Assembly (NCBI GenBank): GCA_023159155.1
Contig: JAJNNX010000016.1
Coordinates: 248,001 to 312,000, forward strand
DNA length: 64,000 nt
DNA from: Ustulina deusta
Lineage: Eukaryota > Ascomycota > Sordariomycetes > Xylariales > Xylariaceae
Direction: 5' to 3'
Positions within the stretch are counted from its first letter, which is position 1, and each line of letters starts with the position of its first letter. Positions 1-14,100 of the stretch are shown in pieces. Both the position numbers and the translations under genes were made by a program. The notes under the pieces were generated by a model. It was not told where the DNA came from and did not search any database. It saw only the letters and a list, made by a program, of their open reading frames with translations.

Positions 1-834
1 TTATTATTAAATTATAATTATTTTTTAAAAATATTAAAATAAATATATTAAAAATTAGCGTTTTATTTTTTTTATTTATTAAAAAGTTCTACTAAAACTA
101 ATATAAAGTTATAAACTTATATAGTTATAATATTTAGTACTATATTTTTAAATATATTATTTATTTTAAATAATTTTAATTTTAGTTTAAATTTTATTTT
201 TTTAAGTTTTAACTTTTTATTTTTTTTAAATTTTTTTTAAGTATTAGTTCGCTTAAAACATTTATAAAAAAGTCTAATATTTAAATTTTTTTTTTTTTTA
301 CTAAAAAAAAATTTTAAAATTATTTAATAATAAAAAGCTAGCTATACTTAAAAACTAAAAATTAAATAAAAATATTTAAAGTTAAGTTTTTTATAAATTA
401 TTAGTTTTTAAATAATATAAAAATTAAAAGTTTTATTAAAGTTATATTAAAGTTATATTTATATTATAAAATATATAATTTTTTATGTTAAATATATAAC
501 TAAAAAAAAAGTTTATTTATATTTTGCTAATTATAACAAAATAAAAAAAATATATTTATTAAATATTTATTAATAAATAATTAATAAGCTTAAAGTAGTA
601 TTATAATTAATTAAGTAAAACTTTTATAGCTAGTTTATTAATACTATAAATAAAAACTTTAAGCTAAAAAAAAAAAAAAAAAAAAAAAAAAAGTTAGAGT
701 TTATAAAATAAGTAAATATAAATTTTATATATATAGCTATAAAGTTAGGTTAGTCCGTACGCAGACTTTCTATTTTATTGCTATATAAGTTTGGAGTTCT
801 TGCAGGTTTTGCTAAGACTGTACTAACTATTATA
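1..834 (-). mobile_element. Gypsy-1 copy C, fragment cut by the window start
   Basis: Bases 1-598 align with 42905-43500, and 599-834 with the LTR 43501-43729, both in Gypsy-1 copy A and in the same orientation. This is therefore the LTR end plus adjacent internal sequence of another copy, whose remainder lies left of the window. It is heavily RIP-mutated and holds no intact reading frame. The coding strand is inferred from copy A, where pol relics run on the minus strand. Confidence 0.8.
599..834 (-). repeat. Gypsy-1 LTR (copy C)
   Basis: One of five LTR copies of this family in the window (others at 16051, 37154, 37953 and 43501). It contains the family's long A-run (about 670-692), which varies in length between copies, and a block around 745-815 that has lost few C/G bases. 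The ends correspond to TGTAAC and GTTACA in better preserved copies, here mutated to TATTATA-like sequence. Confidence 0.8.
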
Positions 835-1820
835 ATTATTATTTAAAAAAAGTTTATAAATAAAAAGGTTTTAGGTTTTTGATTATATAATAGCTTATAA
901 AGCGTTTTAGTTATAATAATTAATATAGTTTTTTTAAATATTTATATTTAGTTGGGCCTTAAATATAAATATTAGTAAAATTTAAAAGATTTAGATTGTT
1001 TTTTTGATTTGATTATTAGTTTATTAATAATATAATACAAATAACTATATAATAATATTACTTGTTTTATATAATATTATTTATAATTTATTAAAAAATT
1101 TAGAGTTTATATTAAATATAAATAAATTAAATAGCTTTTAGTTTAAATAAATTTATTAAATATATAATTAAGTTTAGTTTTTTATATTATATATTGATTT
1201 ATTAATAATATATTTTATAAATTTTGTAGTTTTATATATAATTATAAATATTATATTATTTTTGTTTAAAAATATAGAAAAACTAAAAATAAAATTAAAA
1301 TATAAAATATAAAATAGAATTATAAATATATAAATAAGTTATATATTATTATAAGATAGTTTTTTTTTTGTTTAGTAGCTAATAAGTTAAATATATATTT
1401 ATATATTTAGTAATATGTTTTTTAATTTTAAAAAAGTAAATAAAAATGTAAATAAAATTTATAATTTATATTATATTTATATAAGTTTTATAATTATAGG
1501 CTAGTTATATAATTTTTATTTATATAATAGCTAAAATAATAAGCTAGTTATTAAAAAGATTTAAATAATATAATAGTTATATAGTTAGATTATAATAAAA
1601 TATATATAAGGTAATATTAAAGCTTTTAATATTGTTTTTTATTATATTATATTATTTTTATAGCTATTTATATATTATTTTAAAAGTACGATTTGTTTGT
1701 AATGTTTTAACTATTTTTTGTTATAAGTCTTTTAATATATAAATAGATATACTAGTTATATTTTTATATAATTATAGTTTTAGTTTTATATTTAGTATAA
1801 TAAGAAAGTTTATTAATAAA

Positions 1821-2024
1821 GTGATTGTTTATAATATTAAAGCAAGCAAATTTAATATTATAAAATATATAGTAATTATTTGTAATATTAAAGCAAACAA
1901 ATTTATTATTATAAGTTGTATAGTAATTATTTATAATATTAAAGTAAGCAAGTTTAACGTTATAAGCTATATAATAATTATTTATAATATTAAAGTAGGC
2001 AAGTTTAATATTATAAGCTATGTT
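1821..2024 (+). repeat. Four tandem 51-bp units, open in frame
   Basis: Units start at 1821, 1872, 1923 and 1974. Each is 51 bp and translates to a 17-residue repeat built on the core YNIK.SKFN.ISY. The frame stays open for 77 codons (1821-2054) although the surroundings are full of stops. This may be a relic of a repeat-containing protein, or a minisatellite that happens to lack stops; no family is recognised. Confidence 0.6.
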
Positions 2025-5000
2025 TTAACTAGCGTAGCGTTATTTAAAAATTAAATATGTTGTACTATTAAAAAATAGATTAAGTTTAGAACTAGTACAA
2101 AAACTAGTATTAATATTAGATTTTAAAATTATAGCTAGGCTAGATCTTAAGTTAGGTTTAGACTTTAAAGTTAAAACTAAGCTTATTAAGCAAGATTTTA
2201 AGCGTTAGTATTAGTATATATATGATTTTTTATAATTATAAAGGTTTAAATTATAATATTAATAAAAGTTTTAATATTAAGCTTAATTTTTAAAAAAAAA
2301 AAAAAAATATTTGTGTTAACTAGTGTTTTTTTTCAGCATATAAAATATTTTAATCTAGTTAATATATTATAATAAAAATAAATATTATAAAACTAATCGA
2401 TTTATATTTTTAAGTTATTTAGTAATAATTTAAAAAACTTAAGTAATAATATTATAGTTAATATCAATATAAATATTACTATAATTAAAATATTAAATAT
2501 GTTTTTTTAATATTTATACTAATTTATATATTTTTATTTTATATAAACTATACTTTTTTTTATATTTATAAAAATATAAAAATATATATATATATATATA
2601 TAATTTGCTATTTTTTTATATTGAATAAAAAGTTAAACTAATATTATTTAACTAACTAAAATTAATTTAAAAAATAAATAGTTTTTTATAATTAAAAAAA
2701 ACAAATATAATTATATTATAAATATAAGTTTTAAAATTTTTTATATTTAAATATTGCTTTATATTATTTTTAAGCTTTTTTTAATATAATATTAGTTTTT
2801 TTCTTTAGCTAAAGGGGCAATATTTCTAAAAACAGCTTATAAATTCTAGCCTATTCTGCTTACTTAAAATTAGCTATTTTAAAACAATTTTTAAAACTAA
2901 ACGTTTTAATCTAGTTTAAAAATATTATAATATTAATACTTTATAAAACTAATTCTTTGCTTTAAATTTTATAAATTATCTAATATATTAAACTATTTAA
3001 TTATTTTATATTTTTATTTATTTATAAAAAGCTTTAAAACTATATTAAATAAAATAATATTTTTTAAAGCTATAATATAACTTAATATAATTAAAATACT
3101 AAAAATAATATTAAAATATTTAATATTTTTTTTTATAGTTTAAAAAAAAGAATATTATTAATATAAACAAATATAAATATTTATAAATATAAGTATAAAA
3201 GTTTTTTTATATAATATTAAAAAAAACTAAAAAAAGTTTTAAGTTTTATTATTATAACTATAAGCTATTTATAATTATAATATAATATAACAAAAGCTAT
3301 TTTATATTTATTATAATTTTTGATTTTTTATTAAAAAAAACTTTTTATAATATTAATAATAATAAAGATTATAAATTTATATAAAGCGGTAAATATTTTA
3401 TTTTGCTAAAGTAGCAAATAAATATTACTAATAATTTTAGTATTAATTTTTTATAAATTAACTACTATATAAAGTTTGTTTTTATACTAAATAATAAATA
3501 TAAATAATATAATAAAATAATGTTGTTTTAAAAATATAAGTTTAATAATTTTAATATTAATAAACGGCTTAAAAATAGCGTTTATTATATTACAGTTTTT
3601 ATAAAATTAAAAATAAAAGTATTAATAAAAATTATTCATAAAAATACCTTTTTTAAATTTAATAAATATTTTGATTTTATTATTAAAATAGCTAAGTTTA
3701 AAACAAAATAAATAAAAATATTTATAAAAGATAAATTTAATTTAAAATATAACTTTAAGTTTTTAATTTAATAGTATGTTTATTTTTAATTTATTAAATA
3801 GTATTTAAAACTTAAATAGATTAAGTAAATTAAAAAAATAGTTATATTTATATTTGTTATTATTTTTATTATTTTTATTTTTTTGTTTATTTATATTAAA
3901 AACTTTAAAAAAAAGTATTATATAAGCATTTTTAGTTTTAAACTTTAAAAATATAAAATAAGTTTAAATAAAATTAAATATATAAATATTTTTATTAATA
4001 AAAATAAAAAGCTTGCTAAAATTTATAAAATATTAAGCTATATTTTAATTATTTTAAATTAATATTATAATAAAGCTATATATATTAAATAAAAAGTTTG
4101 TAATAGTTTAAAAATAAATAAAGTAACTTATAGCTATAATAAATATATTTAAATAGTTAATAGGTATAATAATATTTTTGCTTGCTTTAACCTTAAAATT
4201 AATTATTGTTTAAATTAGCACCTGTTTGTAATAAAGTTTTGGTTAAGCGCTAAGCGTTATAAATATATATATATAATATTTAATATAAAGTTTGTTATTT
4301 TATAATTTGCTGCTTTATTTAATATATAGTAAATATATTTTAAAAAAACTTATATTAAAAATTATATTATATAAAAGTTTATTAATAATATAGATTTGCT
4401 ATATTTAGAACTATATTAATTTTTTAGTATTAAAAAATATAATATTAATATTAATATAATTTATAATATAAAGCTTTTTATTAATGTTTTTAATACTAAA
4501 GCTTTATATAAATGTTTAAATAGTTATATTTAGGTATATCTGTACTAAGAACCTTTTAAATATAAAAAATAAAAATAAAGCAATATTTATATATGTTTTT
4601 ATTTTATAACTTTAATTATAAATAATAATTTTAAAATAAGCAAAGTTTTTGTATTTGTAAAACTTATTATTTATAATATAAAAAGAAATTATTTTAATTT
4701 TTTTAATATATTTAGATATATTATAATTAAATAGTATTTTTTATATTTTAATATATTTAATTGTTTTATTTAATATAATAGTAGTAGCTAGGTTAAATAA
4801 TTTAGTAATATTATATATAAAAAACTAGTTTTAATTATTATTAATAATAGTTATTTAATTATTTAAAATTAAAAGTAATAAACTTTTAGATTTATTAGAT
4901 TTATTAAATAATAGCTAAATAAAAATTTTAATAATATTATATATTATATTTATAGTTTTAAGTAGTAATAAAAATAGCAATAAAGCTATATTATATAGAT

Positions 5001-6322
5001 TTAATATAATATTAGTTAAAAAAAAATTATAAAAACTTTTTTAAAACTAGTAAAATATTTCTTTAAAACGTTTGCTTTAATTATTTTTTAGTTTAATAGT
5101 ATTACTAGCACTATTAAGTTTATTTCTTTTTAAAATTAAGGTTATAATCTAACTAAAATATATTAATTTAATTTATAATATATAATAAAATATAAAAGCT
5201 TTTTTTATTTATATTATAATAAATTATTTAATTTTTAATTATATAAATTTAAGCAATTTTTATTTAAAAAAATATTATTAAATATATTATTTTTGTTTTA
5301 TTAGTTATTATAAAATTAATTATTGTTTTATTATTAATTATAAAAATAATTAGTTTTAAAAAAGCTAGCTTTAATAAGAATAGCTTTAAATAGTAGTAAA
5401 AAAAAATTAATATATAGATTAATTGTATTAAATTTTATAGTATTATAATTAAAATTAGTATTTTTTTTAATTAAAGCTTTTAAATTATCAATATGTTTTT
5501 TTTAGGCTTAGTAAGCCTTAATAGATTTATATTAGTTTTTTAATGCTATATATTTTTAACTATTAATTTATAATTTAATAAATAGCTTAAAACTATTATT
5601 AAAATATTTAAATATTTGTTTAATAATATAATTTTTGTTTATATAGCTTATTTTATAATAATACTTTATTTTAGAATAAATATAAATTTTAATAGGTTTT
5701 TTTTTTATTAGCAAAATTATATTATTTTTTGTTTGTTTATTATATAATTTTAATAGGTTTTTTTAAAAATATTATTTTAAGTAATATTTAGCTTAAATAA
5801 AACTTTAAATAACTTAATGCTTAATATTTTATATAAAGCTTTTAAACTAATATATTTTAAATAAATTAAAATTAAATATAATATTAATACTAAAATTCTA
5901 AAAAATTATAGCTTTGCTTTATTTTTATTTAAAATATTTAAGCTTATTAATATATTAAATAATTAAAATAAAATTATAATACTTAAATAAAAAAAGCTTT
6001 ATTATATTATATAGCTATTAAAAGCTATAGTACTAATTATTAAAGTATTAATTAGAATGCTAATTTATTTGTAGATTTTATTATAATATAGCTAGGGCAG
6101 TTAGAAAAGTAGTGCTATTTGTATTACTATTGCTAATTTTATTAAACGCTAGATTTTGCTATAATAAAAGCTAATTAGGAACTTTAGCTAAAAGTAATAT
6201 TTTAAATTAGCTATTTATATTAGTATTAAAACAAATATTTTAAAAAAAAAATCTATTAAAAGTAGTAATTATATTTAAATAAGCTTATAGTTATATTAAA
6301 ATAATTTAAGCCTAGAACAAAT

Positions 6323-6538
6323 ATAGTTAAGTTTATAGCAAATATAGCTAAACTTATAGTAAATATAGCTAAGTCTACAGCAAATATAGCTAAATCTACA
6401 ATAGATATAGCTAAGTTTATAGCAAATATAGCTAAATCTATAATAAATATAGCTAAGTTTATAGTAAATATAGCTAAGTTTATAATAAGTATAACTAAAT
6501 TTGCAGTAAATATAACTAAGTTTATAGCAAATATAACT
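6323..6538 (-). repeat. About ten tandem 21-bp units
   Basis: The unit is approximately atagctaagtttatagcaaat, repeated about ten times with C/T and G/A differences typical of RIP. On the minus strand it gives an open frame (6296-6556) of seven-residue repeats close to YKLSYIY. It is best read as a minisatellite inside a transposon relic; there is no evidence that it is expressed. Confidence 0.65.
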
Positions 6539-8307
6539 ATTTTTATAATTAAGCAAGAGTTTAATATTATAAAAATTTTATTAATGCTTGCTATATTAAA
6601 GATATATAGAGCATATATAAAAGGGCACCTAGTAATATTTATATAAATAAATAAAAAATAGAAGTTTAAAAAGCGTTTATTATTATAAGCGTAATAAATA
6701 TTTAAAATCTATTAAAAGTTTACAAAGCACTAGTTGTTATAAAAATAGGCTATAAAACAGAGCTTAGTGTTTAGATTATGCTTGCTAAATAAAGTAAAAA
6801 AAACTAAGTAGTAATAAAAAAGCTAAATTATTAAATAAAAGCAATTAATTAAATAATAAATTTTATAATTAAAAATAAATATTGCTAATTTTATAATAAA
6901 TAAATTTTTTGTTTTTTATTAAAAATTCTTACTAGTACTATGTAAGCTTATAGCTAAACTTTATTTATAATATATTATTATAGTTCTAAATATTTTTTAA
7001 TAAATATATTATTAATTAATTTATATATTAGTACTACATTTTAGATTTTATTTATATAGTTATACTAATTAGCAAAACTATATTTATTAATATATATAAT
7101 ATTATAAGTTATTAGTTATAATATAAAAATAATAAACTTTTATTATAAACTAATATTTAAATAGCAAATATTACTATTAAAGTTTATAATAAAATTTATT
7201 TAAGTTTTTTTTAATACTATAACTAATAGTTTAAAGCTATTTTTATTATTATTTATTTTTATATTATTAATAAAAAAAAAGTTTAAATTTTTTTTTTTAA
7301 AATTATAACTTTTTTTTATTTTATATATTATAAACTAAAAAATATATTAATAATAAAGCTATATTAAAGTTTAATAAATATAGTTTTAAATAGTTTATAT
7401 AAAAAAAATATATAATTATTAATTTTAGCTATAAAAACACTAGTTTTAATAGTACTATTAATATTTATAGTTTTATTTATATTTAATAAAGCGTTTATAA
7501 TAGACCTAGCTAACCTAAACTATATATAAAATATATTTAAATATATTAGTATAATAAATATTAAAATATTTACTATTTTAAGCGGAGCAAAATATACTAA
7601 AGTAAAATAAACAAAAGTTTAAATTAAAAAAATAATCTAAAAGGTAGTAATATATTTAATAAAATTTAAAACTAAAAAATATAAAACAAAAAATAAAGTT
7701 TAAATAAAATATTTTTATTTTTTTTAAAAATATAACTTATTTATAAGTTTAAAAGTTTTTAATATTTTTATTATATTTAATAAAGTTTTAATAAATTAAT
7801 TATAAATGTTATAAAGTTATTTTTTGCTAAGTTTTTTAAAAAAAAAATATAAATAAAAAAATATAATAAAATATATATTAAGATTTTAAATAATATTACT
7901 TAAAGATTTTTAATATAATTTAATAAATATATTTAAACTATTTTTATAATTAGAATAAATAATTTTAATTGTTTATAATTTAATAATAAAGCAATAATTT
8001 AATTTATTAATTATTAATTTAGTTAGTTTTTTAATTTTAAATATAAATCTTACTAATTTTAATATTTTGGCGTTTTAGAAATTGTCCGATTAGCAATAAT
8101 TAAAGTAGTAATAAGATCTAGAGATAAGATTTAAAAAGTTAATTAAGCTATATAAGTTATTTTTTGACTGTTCTAACAAGCAAAAATATTAAAACAATTA
8201 CTAGCTACTATATAATGGGCTATAATTAGTATATTATAGCATATAATATATGCTAGCCATATATTATATAAAAAAGAACAATTTAAATAAAACCTAAATA
8301 TAACTTG

Positions 8308-9967
8308 CTAAAAGAAAAAATTTCTATTCTGACCTCTATAGGCAAAGGTTAAGCTATAGTACAGGATAAGTGGGGCTAAGTCATGTGACACGGACCCAGT
8401 CGTATGACGTAACAGAGCTCGAACTGCGTTTCTTACCTCTGAGAGACGAGAGAGATGGGTGAGATGTATACACTTCAGTGCCGCTATAAGAAATATGCCA
8501 GATGCTTGATCTGCTATATGTCGTACAATATCTTGTTTTGAGTTGTTTGGTATGAGCTCTGAGAGTTCGCTAGATGCAATCATCCCTTCCGTGAAACATA
8601 TGATGTCGGAAGTGGAGGCCTTGATCTCAAGCTGAGAATAGGAGTCAAAGACACGGTCGAGCTCAGTAACGTGACTTCGACCCGATATCAACAGATTAGC
8701 CGAGCCTTTCGAAATCTTTCTTAGAAGCTGAAGCACGGGCTTCCTGTAGGCGCCACATTCGTCGACAGCATCAACAACGATGAAGAAACCGGGTTCAGAG
8801 AGGGAGATACAGCGGATTAAAGTTGTGATATTATCCAGCTTCAGCTTATTATGTCTGTTCCCTAGTGTTTGATACATGTCCTTCACCGCTGCGGGAATAT
8901 CCATCTTAGCATTAACTAACTGCCGCAGGATGGCCGCAGTAATTTCAGTTGTAATATTTTTATTGCCGGATGAGTTATAGTCACAGTAGAAGTAAGCTAC
9001 TTTCTTACGCTTTAAGAGGTATTCCACGATCAAGGACCTGGAGGCAGTTAGCGCAACCCGATAGAGTTGAAGATTTGTAATACATGAGTTGTGTCTTCCT
9101 AGTACCGGCTATTAGGGTCGAGGCAGTCATGAGTTAGCCAAATTTCTCGTCGGACAATTATCGTGCGATACACACGGTCCCCGTGGCACCATAGAGTTCC
9201 CGACTCCTTATTGACCCAACCTTGGAATTCATGGGTCACAAATATCCACTGACCCGTGTTCGGATGATGCGATGAGATGAGCTCGGCATGCTCCGCTTCC
9301 AAGATTCATCGCATATCCAGTCTAGAATCAAGCGATTCTCTCGTCCTATCCGATAATCAGTAAACTTTCTCCCGTAAGTGTAGTAGTTTTAGGAGGCGTC
9401 CTACGTTGTTCGGCACTCTCCGCCCTATTCCTAAGCTCCTCGATTCCAGCTAGGGATTGGAGCTGGAGTCGTCTGGAGATCCTTGTTAGGTTATGCAATT
9501 CAACATGGGATATTTAATTCTCACAAGCCACTGATCCTAACTGTTGATTCAATACGGTCTCTACACATACGAAGGTTGCTGGCCCATCTTGTTGTCTCAT
9601 CTTCCGGGAATGGCCAGAGAACATTCCTGAGCATAAAGCGGGCCTCATGACTTTGTGCATTGCGAAGCTTGTCTTGGAGGTTCTCTAACTCCCCTTCAAC
9701 AATCCGAAGTTCGTTCATCAATGCCAAGTATGTGGCTGTTCCTATCCCTGATGTTGCGAGTGGTAACGCCAAGCCATTTTGGATGTCCGAAAGGATCTGC
9801 TTCAGAACGGTCAAATCTGCAAGGTAGGCGGCGACGCTACCAGGCAGATTGCTCATCTTCGAGGTGTACCTTTGTGTGAGATGAACTAATTGAATTGCTA
9901 GGCTGAGCACCCCGGTGACAGTAGACGCCACATTCAGCGCGCTATCCATTTCAATAGAACTGTGCAA
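8308..9967 (-). pseudogene. NACHT-type NLR/STAND gene, damaged and 3'-truncated
   Basis: Encodes an N-terminal helical domain like those of fungal STAND proteins, then a NACHT NTPase. Such proteins act as cytosolic sensors in non-self recognition. Proposed exons: 9525-9967, 9405-9472, 9176-9345, 9084-9108 and 8308-9037; introns of 52, 59, 67 and 46 nt all have GT-AG ends, most with CTAAC sites. The second Met (9949, MDSALNVAS) looks more typical as the start. Visible are TGQWIF...TLWCHGD before the P-loop, YFYCDYN, and Walker B FFIVVDAVDEC (about 8755-8800). Three lesions are apparent: exon 3 needs one extra base near 9302-9305 to keep frame; the P-loop reads GDPGTRKT, with Arg for the invariant Gly (9098-9100); and the protein stops at the AT-rich border without winged-helix or repeat domains. 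The 25-nt exon carrying the P-loop is the least certain part. Confidence 0.75.
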
Positions 9968-11159
9968 TAATCAACGCATTAGTGTAGAGATACTGGTTCT
10001 GAAGTGCATAAGCTAGACACTATTGATCCTGCAATACCACACTCAAATGCATAACACGCCCACTTCAGTACACTAAAATGCGCTTTTGCCTAAAGCTCTA
10101 CAACATGCCGAAATTAGAAAGGCATCATGGTCAATTTGAGTCATATCATACCGTTTTGATTGATTTAGAATACTATGCATCACGTAAGCAAAGATAATTG
10201 CTGTTGATAGCCAAAACTATACACCATGTTTCTTAAGTAATAGTAGTAGATTCTCGCGCCCATGGATTGTGTGATTTGACTTCGTTATACTGTTCTGATT
10301 GTTAACTTTTCATCCCTTGATATCAATACTGTGAGTGAAATCGGCTAATATAATTACCATTGCGATCAAGTCACGGTGTTAATAATAGAGGTAGTTATTG
10401 TTTTTTTTAATAGTTTTTACTTGTGCTGTTAGTAAGCTTATCCCATGAAAGTTCTTTCCTTGAACTGTTTAAGCGATTCTTCTCAAGTACACCGAAACAC
10501 GTGGCAGAAGTGCTGTACTCCTACTCCCAATCGATATACTGCAAACCTCGCTTATTACTACCCAAGTCGGTGACGAGAGATCGGCCATACCCTATACTCG
10601 ACTCTATTGGCGAATAACGACATAGTCATTCGGGACCGAGGGTAACATCCCTTCTGGAGATTCTTCCCCTGTAGCAACCTTATATTCGTGTGGCAAGATT
10701 GAGCTGTTCATTGTTTGGGGGCCGTTAAAATGTTTGAAGCTGATCTGAGAGAGCAGGCTGCGATCTCTATTCTGCAACAACGCTGAGATAGTGACAAACG
10801 CGATAGGCCACTTGAAAAGAGGCGGAGGTTTAGCTTATCTGCATAGGGGGTGCCTGTGATGCAGATGCCCAAGTTATCTCAGCCTTCGCCACTAAAATTA
10901 GCCCTTTTTGAGCCTCATCTCCAACATACACACGAAGCGGTACTTCTGAAGCTTGTACCTTTTGCCAAGATATCTAATTGCCTAAAATGGCCACACGTGA
11001 AAGAGCATGCGGAAGCAGTTCATATACTGGTAGTCCTGCCTGGGAATCTATGAAGTCTGATTCCAATTTTCATCATCCTGTCTCAGTCTCGTCTGCCGTC
11101 AGTTATTCATACACCTCAGTTCACAGAGTACTCAAGGCTCCTCTACCCAGAGCAGAAAA
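9968..11159. other. Intergenic region between divergent NLR-like genes
   Basis: About 1.2 kb of ordinary composition separating the starts of two oppositely transcribed genes, so it should hold both promoters. I see no confident promoter motif and no RNA gene. The short open frames at 10423-10617, 10850-11053 and 10978-11163 lack recognisable domains. Confidence 0.6.
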
Positions 11160-14100
11160 ATGAGTTCAAATCGGCAAAAACTGCTAGAGTATCATGTGAC
11201 TACCCCAGAAGTATCTCAAGCTTCTCGGAGTGAAGCAGTCAGAGAGAAACTTAGCAGGAACAAAGGGATCAAGTCGGACGAAATTGGCTTGAAAGTCTTC
11301 TATCAACCTACGGATGGAGAGGATATAGAGATTGAGTAAGTACCGAAACGCTAGCCTTGTACAGCGGAGAGCTAATACACAACAGCGTTTTAGCCATCCA
11401 TGGGATCGGTGCTACCCCTAAGTAATACACCTGGGTCGACAAGGAGAGCCAAATCAACTGGCTTAATGACTCGACTATGCTCCCCGCTGCGCTTCCTAAC
11501 GCACGCATCATGACCTACAGTTATGAGTCCGTCTGGTGTGGAGACAATGCTGTTAAACAATCACTCAGGGGTGTTGCTCTTAAGCTATTACCTGAGCTCA
11601 AGGAGGAGCGCTCTGAATGCCCGCGTCGCCCGATAATCTTCATAGGACACTGTTTCAGAGGCCTTGTCTCCCTAGAGGTAACCATTCAAGTCTTTGTATT
11701 TAGTCGGATCGCTAATATGCTCGGTAGTGTTACATGCTTGTGACAAACTACAAAGGAAAATATCCTGGTATTTCAAACTCTACGGCAGGGATGGTGTTCT
11801 GTAAGTAATTCTCGGAATCTTTTCTCCCTAGACTGGTTATTTTTCAGCAAGAAGGAGATTTGCCATGATAAAAAAAAATCATATCTTACACGCTTTGCAT
11901 CTCCTCGAAGGCTTAAGAATCTTGCCGAAGATGGCGATTGCTGACCCTGAATATCGTAGTGGGCACGCCTTTTCATGGAATCGCCAGCGACTCTGGAATG
12001 ACCACAATGGGTGAATTATACCGCACCATAGTCGAGTCTAATGTTCAGACACAAGAGTACGTCTTTTCCTTCCCCTTTCTGCCGCCTCAAGGTACTAGGT
12101 TTTGCCTGGCTAGATAATATTATACCCCAGACCGTGCTGCTGCTTCCTCTCTTGTACAGTAATTCTAACTAACCGGCTGATGATTTCGTGCAGTAACGTC
12201 CTGCACACCATAGCTCATGATAACGATGTTCTCGTGAATACTGTTTCTGAGTTTGGTACGTTACTCGAGAGCTCACTGAATTCGGTCAAGCCAAAGATTT
12301 TTTGTTTCTATGAGCAAAAAGCAAGCAAAATTGCGCAACGCGTTGCTGGTATCTCTGGCGTCAAACCTGTAAGTGTTACAGTGCGTCTTTCACAACTCCG
12401 TGTATCATTAACCACGATGTTAGGAATTCCTTGTGACTGAATCGTCTGGCACACTGCTAGGGCATGGGAAAGAGGGTTTACCATTAGACCATTTCTCCAT
12501 GAACAAATTCGTAAGCGCAAACGACAACAACTATAAATCAGTGCGGAGGCAAATCCTGGACATGAACGAGAACGGAAGGGCACTCGCGGAGGCACTTCGG
12601 TCTGGTGAGTCCACACTTGGTGAACTAGAGGTTCTGTTTAAGAACCGTGGGATTTAGAAATCTATGAGATTAGTTCTAGCCCGCGACGTCGAAAGACTAT
12701 CTCATGTGCTCCTTACTCTCATAGCCATGTGTCCTAAGATATCTGGCTGATTTCCCGGCCCAGGTTCCCTAGAGGAAACACAAAGTGCTCGATTGTCACC
12801 GATACCAAAGTACTCGATGCAGTCTCAAGCCGGGCCGATTTTGAAGGAGGAAAACTTTGCAAAAAGAGATGGCATCATAAACTCCATCGAAGAGAGGCTG
12901 TTGAGAGCACCATACGTAGCCTTATATGGAGATTCCGGCAACGGGTAAGTCTTGCCTTGCGGTATGATGAGTTGGCTGTATATTGAGGGCTGATTGTTAT
13001 AATTCAGGAAAACGCATATTGCTGTGGAATATGCACACAAATTCTTCCAAGATTCACATGGACAAGTTCACTGGGTAAATGCCGGAAGCACTGCCGAATT
13101 TGAACTTTCATACAAACGCATTGCTGCAACCCTTCTTATCAACCGAGACGGCATGACGAATGATGATATCCTAGAAGCAGTCTACGAAAATTTAAGCCAA
13201 AATATGAGTGGACGCTGGCTCATGGACCTTGACGGCTTGGACGACGAAATGACACTCAAAGCGACCCGCGCATCCCGCTCAAAAAAGTCTCTCCTTGACT
13301 ATATTCCCAAAAAAGGACTTGTGAGAGTCCTTGCAACTACACGGTCCAAAAAAATAGCAATGCGGATCGTAGGGCCGAATCCCCAGTTTGTTATTAAGGT
13401 CTCCCAGTTGAAAGATGTTGATGCATCCCTTCTTCTTCTCGGCAAGGTCACTACAGATCCAAGTCAGAGGCGGAAGGCTGCTGCTCGGGCCAAGGAACTC
13501 GGAGGCTCAGCTGCTACGCTCGTTTTGGCTCATTTATATCAAAAGAAAGCCTTGGTTGATCCCAAGGCATACATGGAGATGATTCACGATCCACAAACCA
13601 AGGATGCATCAAAGACTATGAGAGCGTGGCGGCTGTTGTACGAACTGATGAAAGAAAAGCATGCGGACGCGGCAAACTTGCTGCTTTTCATGGGCTCAAT
13701 GAATGTACAGTCCATTCCGAACTCAGTCCTCGAGAGGGACGAGCTGTTCAAGTATGTCCCCCATTTAGAGGACTATGGGATGGTCGAGCCTTTAGCTGAC
13801 AATACGGTTATCACCGTAACGGCCACAATCCGCGAATGCGTACAGAAGTGCCTCGACGAGGAAGGAGAACGAGAAGTGACTGAAGAACACGTATTATCTG
13901 TTATGTGCAACAAACTCCACGGCGATGAGCATCGCACAGCCGAGGTCCTGCTACCCTGTGCCCTCGCTGCACTCAAGTTTCAGCCAATGTCAGCCGAAAT
14001 TAAGCTCAAACTTGCTAAATTGCACTGCGAAGTAGCCAAGCTCTATGGACACATGAAACAAAATCTGCTCGCTGCTGACCATTGGGAACGAGCCATATCC

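Larger units (their letters stand above)
835..8307. repeat. AT-rich, RIP-degraded repeat block, not resolved
   Basis: About 7.5 kb of very AT-rich DNA with the same C-before-T and G-after-A pattern as the dated elements further right. I found no matching LTR pair, no open gene and no clear reverse-transcriptase motif in it. Two internal tandem repeats are listed separately (1821-2024 and about 6323-6538). The block ends at about 8310-8330, inside the truncated NACHT gene, so one of its elements probably removed or displaced that gene's 3' end. Confidence 0.7.

Noticed and set aside
9655..9879. Plus-strand open frame of 74 codons
   Set aside because: It is antisense to the first exon of the NACHT gene, whose protein is clearly family-like.
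10423..11163. Short plus-strand open frames in the NLR intergenic region
   Set aside because: No recognisable domain, and they overlap one another; more likely promoter or leader sequence.
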